From assembly GCA_963674895.2 (NCBI GenBank), contig CAXXCY010000003.1, forward strand, positions 2,170,001 to 2,234,000: a DNA stretch of 64,000 nt, written 5' to 3'. The DNA is from CAXXOK01 sp963674895. Lineage in GTDB: Bacteria; Bacillota; Clostridia; Christensenellales; Aristaeellaceae. The notes beneath the pieces were generated by a model that did not search any database, was not told the DNA's origin, and was given only the letters and a program-made list of their open reading frames with translations. The position numbers were made by a program, and so were the translations under genes. Below are positions 27,787-34,899 of this stretch, piece by piece; the stretch's first letter is position 1; each line of letters begins with the position of its first letter.

Positions 27787-28437
27787 CTAGAAAAGCAACC
27801 GGTCGTATTCCTTCATGGTTTGCGCAACGTTGATAATATGCCTTCGCATCAAAAGAGCTGCTTGCTCCTTATTCTTTTGCTCGATCGCATTCAATATTTC
27901 CTGATGTTCCCTGTACGACTGTATGTCACGGCCAGCGATCAAGATTGTTTTTGCGTTGAATTTGCTGATACGGTTCTTGATCAAAATCACCATTTCCACC
28001 GCGGAAATATTCGGGCATGTATCATAAATGATTTGGTGAAACTGCTTATTCTTCTCCGAGTACATCAAAAGCTCATGCTTGTTGAGATGCTCTTTCATCT
28101 GCGCCAGGATGTTTCTCATCATATCGAGCTGGCCGTCTGTTATCAGCGGTACCGTAAGCTGTACAATCAGCTCTTCCAGGACTTCGCGTATTTGCATCTG
28201 GTCCAGCACTTCGTGCAGCGTGTAGGAACGGACCTTGGTGCTTTTATTGGGCTCTATAAAAACAAGGCCTTTATTTTCCAGCATTAAAAGAACCTTTTTG
28301 ATCGTATTGCGGCTTACCCCGTATTGTTCCGCCATATCGGCCTCTACAAGTGCAGTCGCAGGTGGATATTCCCCGGACAGTATTTTATCACGAACCTGTA
28401 CGAACACGTCTGCCGCGCTGTTTCTCATTAGATTCAT
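27787..28437 (-). CDS. GntR-family regulator, FCD subfamily
   Basis: A 216-residue regulator with an N-terminal winged helix (EADMAEQYGVSRNTIKKVLL) and an all-helical FCD effector domain (IREVLEELIVQL; metal-type His in FHQIIYDT and REHQEILNAIE; RRHIIN). FCD members answer to organic acids and usually repress the neighbouring catabolic operon. It heads the minus-strand cluster; a 190-bp gap with no gene separates it from the AEC gene. Confidence 0.85.
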   Translation of the reverse strand: MNLMRNSAADVFVQVRDKILSGEYPPATALVEADMAEQYGVSRNTIKKVLLMLENKGLVFIEPNKSTKVRSYTLHEVLDQMQIREVLEELIVQLTVPLITDGQLDMMRNILAQMKEHLNKHELLMYSEKNKQFHQIIYDTCPNISAVEMVILIKNRISKFNAKTILIAGRDIQSYREHQEILNAIEQKNKEQAALLMRRHIINVAQTMKEYDRLLF

Positions 28438-28641
28438 CTCAGCCTTTCGTTAGCAATTACAAAACTATAAGATAAGAGTTTAATAATTTGTAGCTATCAG
28501 CATTATATGTCTACATGTTTTAGGTGTCAACAGTTTAGCTAAATTGTTCACCAATATTCCATCTGATACGCAACTGGTGGAATTAAAAAGCTTGGTATTC
28601 TTGTCGTTATAGATTTCTAATCGTTGAATTTATGCCCAGGT

Positions 28642-28917
28642 GGGTTCAAATTCAACGATGCCTGTTCAACGATAGGGTGCAGACATTCAATTCTCAAGCA
28701 TTTTTGGAGAATAAATATGCTCCCGAGCCTCAAATTCACATCAACACAGCACAGCCATTATCGCCTGAAACCCTTATAAATCAAGGCTTTCATCGCTATA
28801 CAAAAAACCATCTACCGATAAATTTGACTTTATCAATAGATGGTTACGGTTATGGCAAAGGTACTATGATTTGATAAAATGCACCTACCCAAAGTCAAAT
28901 CGTTGAATTTGAAACCC
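28642..28917. repeat. Inverted-repeat-bounded 276-bp insert (MITE-like)
   Basis: GGGTTCAAATTCAACGAT at 28642-28659 is repeated inverted at 28899-28917 (ATCGTTGAATTTGAAACCC, one extra base). A second copy of ATCGTTGAATTT at 28619-28630 also makes a hairpin at the left end. The 28438-29027 gap holds no convincing full gene; an 80-codon frame (28632-28874) lies inside this insert but has no clear ribosome site. It looks like a small non-autonomous element or the ends of a decayed IS. No target duplication was found. Confidence 0.5.
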
Positions 28918-28998
28918 CCCATGGCGTTCTAAATGTTCTTTGTTGATGGACAACATATCGGCATCATCATCAACAATAAATATCTTTACTAATTTCAT
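28885..28998 (-). pseudogene. N-terminal stub of a response regulator, cut by the inverted-repeat insert
   Basis: MKLVKIFIVDDDADMLSINK and EHLERHGG reads as the first 28 residues of a receiver domain, with the acidic pocket DDD. The frame then runs into the right inverted repeat and stops. AGATC-purine sequence (GGGTGAG) precedes the ATG, so it could still be started. The rest of the gene is gone. Confidence 0.65.
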
Positions 28999-29027
28999 GA
29001 TCTCACCCATAGAGTGAAGCAAGTGTA

Positions 29028-30338
29028 TTATTTTACCACGCCATCATCATCGGAGTCTCCTTTATTCAGTTCTGAAAACTTTGCCGCCATTGTCGGGTTG
29101 CCGCGCGTCAGTTTCTTGATTGTCACATCCTGCGCTTTGTCGTTTGCAACGCGAAGATTGCGGTCTGTACTCAGCAACGCTTCCCTCGTCTTCTGTAGGT
29201 GGTCGATTGATTTGTCAATTTCGTCAATCGCTGATTGGAATCTCCTCGAGGCAAGGTCGTAATTCTTGCCAAAGGCATCTTTGAACTTATCGAGCTCGTC
29301 CTCAAAATTAGCGATATCAATATTCTGCGCCTTTACTAGCGCAAGTTCAGTCTTGTATTTCAACGAGTTCTGGGCTGCATTACGCAGCAAAGTAATCATC
29401 GGTATGAAAAACTGAGGTCTGATGACATACATTTTGGGGTAACGGTAAGAAACATCTACGATACCACCATTGAAAAGTTCATTATTTGGTTCTAGCAAAG
29501 AAACAAGCACTGCATACTCGCAGAATTTTTCATTACGATCTTTGTCAAGTTCCTTGAAAAAATCCTCATTTTTCTTCTTGGTCGAGGTCTCATCGCTTTC
29601 GTTTTTCATCTCAAACATAATCGAAATGAACTCTGTGCCGGCATTATCAGCTTCGCGAAATATGTAATCACCCTTACTGCCAGTCTTTGCGTCGTTATCC
29701 TTCTCGAAATACGCCATAGGAAACGCAGCGGAACGGATTTTAGTGAATTCAATTTCGCAATGTTGTTCTAGTGTTTCACCGACCATCTTTGTCGACAATT
29801 TTGCTTTCATGTCCTTCAAGCGCTCGATTGCATCATCACGATCTTTTATTTGTGTTTCGTATTTCTCCTTGAGTGATGATTCTAACAACCTCTTCTCTGC
29901 ATCCTTTGCCTCAAGATCACGTTTGAGATCATCGCGCTCCTTCTCAACAGTTCCAAGTGCCTCCTTGAGAGCCAACTGCTTGGCAATATCGGCAGCTTTG
30001 AGCTCTTCTCTCAGGCGGGCTATTTCACTATCCTTCTTAGAAACCTCGTCCTTGAGTTCACCCGTAACCGTAGCCTGGATAAGTTTCGCGCTTGACTTGA
30101 GGTCCGCCTTCAGGAGTTCGATTTCGACATCCTTCTTAGCGGCTTTCTTCTCCATTTCACTAGTGATCTTTGTCTCAACGAGTTCAATGGCGGTCTTTTT
30201 ATCTTGCTCGGCAAGCACTAACCGTTCATGCAGCGCCTCATTAAAAGCCTCATCGCGAACCTGACTTAGGATGTTTGCGTAACCAGCCTCATCAATACTG
30301 AATGTTTTACCGCAATTAGGGCATTTTATTTCTTGCAT
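29028..30338 (-). CDS. DUF2130 protein with N-terminal zinc ribbon and coiled coil
   Basis: A 436-residue protein in three parts: a zinc-ribbon-like start (IKCPNCGKTF, only one CxxC), a long charged coiled coil (about residues 30-190, heavy in Glu, Lys and Asp), and a DUF2130 domain (STKMVGETLEQHCE, KGDYIFRE, ISIMFEMKNE, then VVSYR-like end PKMYVIRPQFFIPMITLLR). The Asp in KGDYIF and the E-x-K in FEMKNE resemble a PD-(D/E)XK nuclease core. Its role is unknown. It is at the left edge of a defence island, which makes a nuclease role plausible. Confidence 0.75.
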   Translation of the reverse strand: MQEIKCPNCGKTFSIDEAGYANILSQVRDEAFNEALHERLVLAEQDKKTAIELVETKITSEMEKKAAKKDVEIELLKADLKSSAKLIQATVTGELKDEVSKKDSEIARLREELKAADIAKQLALKEALGTVEKERDDLKRDLEAKDAEKRLLESSLKEKYETQIKDRDDAIERLKDMKAKLSTKMVGETLEQHCEIEFTKIRSAAFPMAYFEKDNDAKTGSKGDYIFREADNAGTEFISIMFEMKNESDETSTKKKNEDFFKELDKDRNEKFCEYAVLVSLLEPNNELFNGGIVDVSYRYPKMYVIRPQFFIPMITLLRNAAQNSLKYKTELALVKAQNIDIANFEDELDKFKDAFGKNYDLASRRFQSAIDEIDKSIDHLQKTREALLSTDRNLRVANDKAQDVTIKKLTRGNPTMAAKFSELNKGDSDDDGVVK

Positions 30339-30341
30339 ATC

Positions 30342-30460
30342 TACACTTCCTCTGCTTCGTTGACTAATTCGATCGTATTGTCGACTTCGGCATTATACCT
30401 TTCTCTGAGTTCTTCTTTTAGACGATTTTCTTCATATCTTTTCCATTCAACTTCCTGTCA
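30342..30460 (-). pseudogene. 3' tail of a lost gene
   Basis: A frame ending AEVDNTIELVNEAEEV at 30342 stays open back to about 30455, giving a charged, helix-like tail (EVEWKRYEENRLKEELRERY), then meets a stop. No start codon or ribosome site precedes it. It ends two bases before the DUF2130 ATG, as an operon partner would. I do not recognise it. Confidence 0.4.
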
Positions 30461-30560
30461 GCGACAGTGATAAATTACAGGAAAATGGCGGGAGAAGATG
30501 AATAAACTATTGTGCTAGATTGGTTGCATGTACATAATATAAAATTTATCTCTCCTTTAT

Positions 30561-31682
30561 CTAAACAGAATCCGGTATCTCATAGTTCTGAATGCCAGAA
30601 ATGCATGGCTTGTTGGTATAATCATACACGATAGCCACACTATATTCTGCACGCGTAACAGCGACATAAAATTTTGACCGGCTTTGAAAAGCGAGATCAG
30701 AGTTATTATTCTTTAGCCAGTCAATAATAGGTTTCGTAGGGTAGATCAAAACTCTGTTAAAGGTTAACCCCTTGGACTCACCGAAGTTAAATACATCGTA
30801 TAAGGAATTGACTGGCACCGTCACTTTATCTCTTAGCTGAGTAGGACGATACCGTCTTAAGTACTCGTACGCATCGGCTGGCTTGACAAAGAAAAGGCCA
30901 TCATGCCCGGTTGAGCATCTTTCATCGGCATCACAAGGCTCGTAATCCGGGAAAATGCTATTTGCAAAAGAACATATACATTTACAATTTCGATGCGTCG
31001 TTTTAAGCGAAGCTTTATCAATTTCGACGGCTGTGTCCTTGCATTTGTCGCAAATAAACTGTTCGATTTGGCCCTCGGTATATTTACTGTTTTTCGCTTC
31101 TTCATGCGTATGATATGTGACCTGCCGTGGATCACCTACCATGACAATATCGCTCGGTGTTTTTAGGAGTAAATGAATCAACTCGAGGTCATAACCAGCT
31201 AAATCCTGAACCTCGTCAATAAAAATGTGGGGGTAAATTCGTTTGATTCTATTAATAATCAGTCCTTTCGTCTTTTCATTAACGACATATGCGAATTTGG
31301 CAATTTTATCGGAGTATATTTTCAGGCCGGGGCTGAAATAATAGTTCAACACGTCTGATTCTGGATAATAAAAAGGGCATCTCTTAGAGATGTATTTTAA
31401 GGCTGATTTTTTATTAACAAGTAACATACCTAAAATATTGGCATCAATTAAAACGTCCTGATATGGCTTTACGCCGTGCTGTAATAAAAACGAAAACCAC
31501 GTTTGAACAGTTACGTTTTCCGGAACAGAGCCGTTTAGCTTGATGAATTTTGCTCTGATCTCGTGCTCATTTGCTTCCGTAAAAGTCGTGATCAGGACTT
31601 TATCGGATGTAATCTTTAGCGCTTCATTTACCAAATATGTCGTTTTACCAGAACCGGCGGCTGCAATAATCAGCTTATTCAT
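30561..31682 (-). CDS. gajB: GajB-like UvrD/Rep helicase of a Gabija-type defence pair
   Basis: A 373-residue superfamily I helicase: Walker A IIAAAGSGKTTYLV at residues 4-17, Walker B HIFIDEVQDLAGYD, motif III VMVGDPRQ, and a late UvrD-C part KGLTFNRVLIYPT and FYVAVTRAEYSVAIV. It overlaps the GajA-like gene by 8 bases, the standard Gabija order (gajA then gajB). In Gabija, GajB is thought to detect DNA ends or help activate GajA when nucleotides are depleted by phage. At 373 residues it is shorter than the roughly 490 residues I recall for studied GajB, with less between motifs Ia and IV. Base composition is A+T rich. Confidence 0.72.
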   Translation of the reverse strand: MNKLIIAAAGSGKTTYLVNEALKITSDKVLITTFTEANEHEIRAKFIKLNGSVPENVTVQTWFSFLLQHGVKPYQDVLIDANILGMLLVNKKSALKYISKRCPFYYPESDVLNYYFSPGLKIYSDKIAKFAYVVNEKTKGLIINRIKRIYPHIFIDEVQDLAGYDLELIHLLLKTPSDIVMVGDPRQVTYHTHEEAKNSKYTEGQIEQFICDKCKDTAVEIDKASLKTTHRNCKCICSFANSIFPDYEPCDADERCSTGHDGLFFVKPADAYEYLRRYRPTQLRDKVTVPVNSLYDVFNFGESKGLTFNRVLIYPTKPIIDWLKNNNSDLAFQSRSKFYVAVTRAEYSVAIVYDYTNKPCISGIQNYEIPDSV

Positions 31683-33321
31683 AATTTGTTTTTATTGCCT
31701 CCAATATATAGTCTGGGAAAGCAATCGTTTCTCTCGTATCAAAAAAGGCCATAGCGCATTCGGTTTTGTTTTGCCTCATGTGCTTCCGCAGGTCGTCATC
31801 GCTAGTATATTTCGTGCCGAATATTCTGTTAAACAAATCCAGGTTATTAGCTTTGAGCATCTTTGGTTCGAGTGTATTGTAGTTATAGTCGGCTGGCCCG
31901 ATTTTCAAAGTGCCCGTATCAACTGTCTCGTCAAAGCATATTTTGATAAACGGCTTCTGATTTTGTCCGAGATAATCGGCATATTTTCTTTTAAGGGCCC
32001 CGACATCGCCATCGTTGTCTGTCACGACAGCAGTTGGTCTTTTGAGGCAGTTGGCAATCTCGAGAAATCTGAGAAAAGAAGTCCCAACTGAAATGACGTC
32101 AATACCATCTTGAATGGGTAAACGACCGCCATTCTGCTGCATATAAGCCTTTTGAATCACCAACTCATCCGAATCTCCCTCGACGAGGAGGGCCCTTTTA
32201 CAGAGCATCAGCCTCAATGTATCATAGCCAGCAATCTTCTTAAAAAAGTTGGCGGAAGCAAGGTCTTTAATCTTTGCCGTTTCGTGATTATCCAGCAACA
32301 CGATATTATTCAAATTCAGCTTATTGGCAACAAAACTGTTGTGCGTAGATATGATAATCTGCTTGTCAGAATATTTACCCTCAATTGCTGCTATTAGCTG
32401 GTTTAACTTGGAATATGACAGATGACTTTCAGGTTCTTCTAAAAGAATGATGCTGGCGTCCTGAGCCCGTTTATGGGTTAAGGCCAGCTCCGTCTTTACA
32501 ACACATTGAGCGCCCTTGCCGATATAGCCGAAGGGAATCTCGTCAATCTGCGTAACCAGGCTGTTCTCCCACGCATTTTTCGTTCCTAGATCAACTGAGA
32601 TGGTAACTTTACCGTCGATTATTGTTGATTCTTGGCTAATTCTTTCGTTAATGGCCCTAATAGCATCATCACTAACAAAGCCGTCGCGCATACTGCGGTG
32701 GGCTTGCGCCACAGATGTTATTTCTTCAGGGGAGAGTAAATCCTTTATAATACGCGAAATATAAACATCGGAACCATTTTGATAACGATAATTTGAGGAG
32801 TCAATCATCGCTGATTTAATTGGAATACTTCTCACAGTAATCGGCTGGCGAGCAAAAGATGTCCATGATGCCTCATAATATTCAATAGGTAAGCTAGAGA
32901 GCCGCTTGGCGTTAACAACCTTTTGGTATTCGTCGTTATATTTGTCGTTATAAGCAATTATGAATTGAAAGCCCTCAACCTTGGAGGTGTGATCGGTATT
33001 TAAATTACCCTCAAATCCAGGGTCAATTGATCCATCGAAGTATATTTCAATCAAAACACATGGCGGCTCTATCGGTGAGCCGCTATTAACAGATTGCAGA
33101 TATTCTTCAATAACCTCGTTATTAAAGAGGTATTGAGACAGCTCGTAATGTATATACTTGCCGCCAAATAACCCGGTTAATGCTAAGTGAATAGCTTCAA
33201 GGATAGTTGATTTCCCCGTCTCATTGTTACCGACAAGGATATTAATGCCTTTATTCAGTTCTAACGTAAAAAGGCCCTTGAAACCCTTAAAATTACAGAT
33301 CTTGATTTTCGAGATAGCCAT
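31675..33321 (-). CDS. gajA: GajA-like OLD-family ATPase/TOPRIM nuclease (Gabija)
   Basis: A 548-residue OLD (overcoming lysogenisation defect) endonuclease. The ABC-like ATPase has Walker A ILVGNNETGKSTILEA (residues 29-44), a Walker B region ASIILLEEPESHLSY and the ISTHNSF switch His. The TOPRIM part shows ALLVEGDSDELVI and TAVVTDNDGD, the acidic metal ligands. GajA cuts DNA at specific sites when NTP and dNTP levels fall during phage replication. GAGAAATGACAAG-type spacing follows AAAAGGAG. It is the first intact gene of the minus-strand pair; a broken gene and an IS256 copy lie upstream. Confidence 0.75.
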   Translation of the reverse strand: MAISKIKICNFKGFKGLFTLELNKGINILVGNNETGKSTILEAIHLALTGLFGGKYIHYELSQYLFNNEVIEEYLQSVNSGSPIEPPCVLIEIYFDGSIDPGFEGNLNTDHTSKVEGFQFIIAYNDKYNDEYQKVVNAKRLSSLPIEYYEASWTSFARQPITVRSIPIKSAMIDSSNYRYQNGSDVYISRIIKDLLSPEEITSVAQAHRSMRDGFVSDDAIRAINERISQESTIIDGKVTISVDLGTKNAWENSLVTQIDEIPFGYIGKGAQCVVKTELALTHKRAQDASIILLEEPESHLSYSKLNQLIAAIEGKYSDKQIIISTHNSFVANKLNLNNIVLLDNHETAKIKDLASANFFKKIAGYDTLRLMLCKRALLVEGDSDELVIQKAYMQQNGGRLPIQDGIDVISVGTSFLRFLEIANCLKRPTAVVTDNDGDVGALKRKYADYLGQNQKPFIKICFDETVDTGTLKIGPADYNYNTLEPKMLKANNLDLFNRIFGTKYTSDDDLRKHMRQNKTECAMAFFDTRETIAFPDYILEAIKTNYE

Positions 33322-33381
33322 CTTGTCATTTCTCCTTTTAATGTCACCGTAGCACCATAGATCTGTCTGTATTGAGATGCA

Positions 33382-33514
33382 TCATATATCCTCACAAAGA
33401 TTTCTTACAAAAAACTCAAACTCCCTAGGGTCCATATTCTTTATTATATCTCTATAATAATCTAGCGATTGAATGTAATTGTTCCCAAGAAGAATTAAGC
33501 TAGTGTCAAGATAA
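33382..33514 (-). pseudogene. 3' fragment of a gene cut by IS256
   Basis: From the IS boundary the frame reads PYLDTSLILLGNNYIQ and MDPREFEFFVRN, then stops at 33382. It ends 60 bases before gajA, on the same strand. The phrase MDPREFEFFVRNLCEDI resembles the start of Mrr-like restriction domains, but it would be at the wrong end, so the family is not certain. The other half of the gene is not found beyond the IS. Confidence 0.45.
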
Positions 33515-34818
33515 GGTTGCAATTTCAGGGCTCCGAACATTGCGTCAGGCGGCTTTGTCGAGCAATCCCTGCAGGGATTGCTCGCTGAGGAAGGCGCGTG
33601 ATACCGACCAGTCCTCAGCGTATTCAATCAGGTAGGTGGTTACGAGCCGCACATACGATTCCTGATTGGGGAAGATTCCGACAACTCTTGTTCGCCGCCG
33701 GATCTCCTTGTTGAGTCGTTCCAGCATGTTAGTCGAGGCGATCTTACGGGCATCCAAAGCCGGAAAGCTGTAGAAGGAGAGGGAATCCTCCAACCCATTG
33801 TCCAGCGTATCGATCGCTTTTGGGAAACGCTTCCGGTAGGTTTTCGCCAGCGCCTCGGCTCTCTGTCTGGCCAGTGCATCGGTCGGGGCCAGCCAGATTT
33901 CTTTGAGCTGTTTGGCAAAGGCGTCCTTTTCCCTGCGCGATACATGGGCGAGGATATTCCGCATGAAATGCACTTTGCATCGTTGCCAGGATGCTCCGGG
34001 AAAGCTTTGCCGGATCGCGCTGACCAGTCCGGCATGCGCGTCTGAAACGACCAGCACCGGTGTTGCCAATCCTCGGCTTTTCAACTGTGCGAACAGCTGC
34101 GTGTAGTTTTCGGCCGACTCCTCCAGCATCGGCTCGATACAGAGCACTTCCCGTTTGCCTTCGCTGTTTACAGCACACACAAGCAGCACAGCCATGCTGA
34201 CCACTCTGCCATTGAAACGCACCTTCTCATACAGTGCATCCACCCACAGCACAGGATAATGCGAATCAGACAATGGCCTGTTGCGGAAGGTTTCTACCTG
34301 CTCGTTCAACCCTTTCGTCATGTCGCTTACCTGGCTGCGCGACAGGTTCTCTATTCCCAGCCGTTTTGCCAGCTTCTCGATCTTACGTGTGGACACGCCC
34401 TGTACGAACGCTTCCTGCACCACCTCGACCAAAGCCGCCTCGCTTCGTTTGCGCTCGGTGATAAAGAACGGGATATACCCGCCACTTCTGGTTTTGGGCA
34501 CCAGCAGGTACATCGTTCCCATGCGCGTGTCCAGCCGTCTGGGCCGATAACCGCTTCGATACCCTTCCCGTACTCCGCTGTGCTCGTTCTTTGCCGCTCC
34601 CAGCTGTCCGGATATCTCCGCCTCCATAAGCTGGTCACAGAGCCATTCCAGCATATTGAGCATCGGGTCGGGTTTCCCGATGCATTCCAGTAGTAATTCC
34701 GTCAGGTTTATGGTACGCTTTCCTTGTGCCATTAGGGGTGCTCCTTTCGAATGTATCTCTCAATTCATTCTTTCGGAGCCCTAATGGCTTTTCCATTCCC
34801 TTATCCTAAATTGCAACC
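33515..34818. mobile_element. IS256-family insertion sequence
   Basis: Terminal inverted repeats GGTTGCAATTT (33515-33525) and AAATTGCAACC (34808-34818) enclose 1304 bp, the usual IS256 size. A second inner repeat pair (AGGGCTCCGAA at 33527 and TTCGGAGCCCT at 34772) strengthens the boundaries. The 8 bases outside each end (CAAGATAA and ATCATTGT) do not match, so there is no target duplication: the flanks were rearranged after insertion. Confidence 0.75.
33545..34732 (-). CDS. IS256-family transposase
   Basis: A 395-residue mutator-type transposase that looks intact. The DDE residues are expected in PVLWVDALYEKVR, LVVSDAHAGL (with the following Ser-Arg-Gln-Ser helix) and the Glu of NMLERLNKEIRRRTRVVG. 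Other signatures are the early basic GYRSGYRPRRLDT and HFMRNILAHV. It supports cut-and-paste or copy-out transposition. AAAGGAGCA precedes the ATG. Confidence 0.92.
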   Translation of the reverse strand: MAQGKRTINLTELLLECIGKPDPMLNMLEWLCDQLMEAEISGQLGAAKNEHSGVREGYRSGYRPRRLDTRMGTMYLLVPKTRSGGYIPFFITERKRSEAALVEVVQEAFVQGVSTRKIEKLAKRLGIENLSRSQVSDMTKGLNEQVETFRNRPLSDSHYPVLWVDALYEKVRFNGRVVSMAVLLVCAVNSEGKREVLCIEPMLEESAENYTQLFAQLKSRGLATPVLVVSDAHAGLVSAIRQSFPGASWQRCKVHFMRNILAHVSRREKDAFAKQLKEIWLAPTDALARQRAEALAKTYRKRFPKAIDTLDNGLEDSLSFYSFPALDARKIASTNMLERLNKEIRRRTRVVGIFPNQESYVRLVTTYLIEYAEDWSVSRAFLSEQSLQGLLDKAA

Positions 34819-34899
34819 ATCATTGTACGCTATCAGAATTAACGTTTTTAAAGTTTATATGCAAATTCACCCAGAAATATACCATCCGCATTTATGGCT

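Noticed and set aside
28632..28874. 80-codon plus-strand frame inside the inverted-repeat element
   Set aside because: No ribosome binding site, no recognisable domain, and it lies wholly inside the MITE-like insert.
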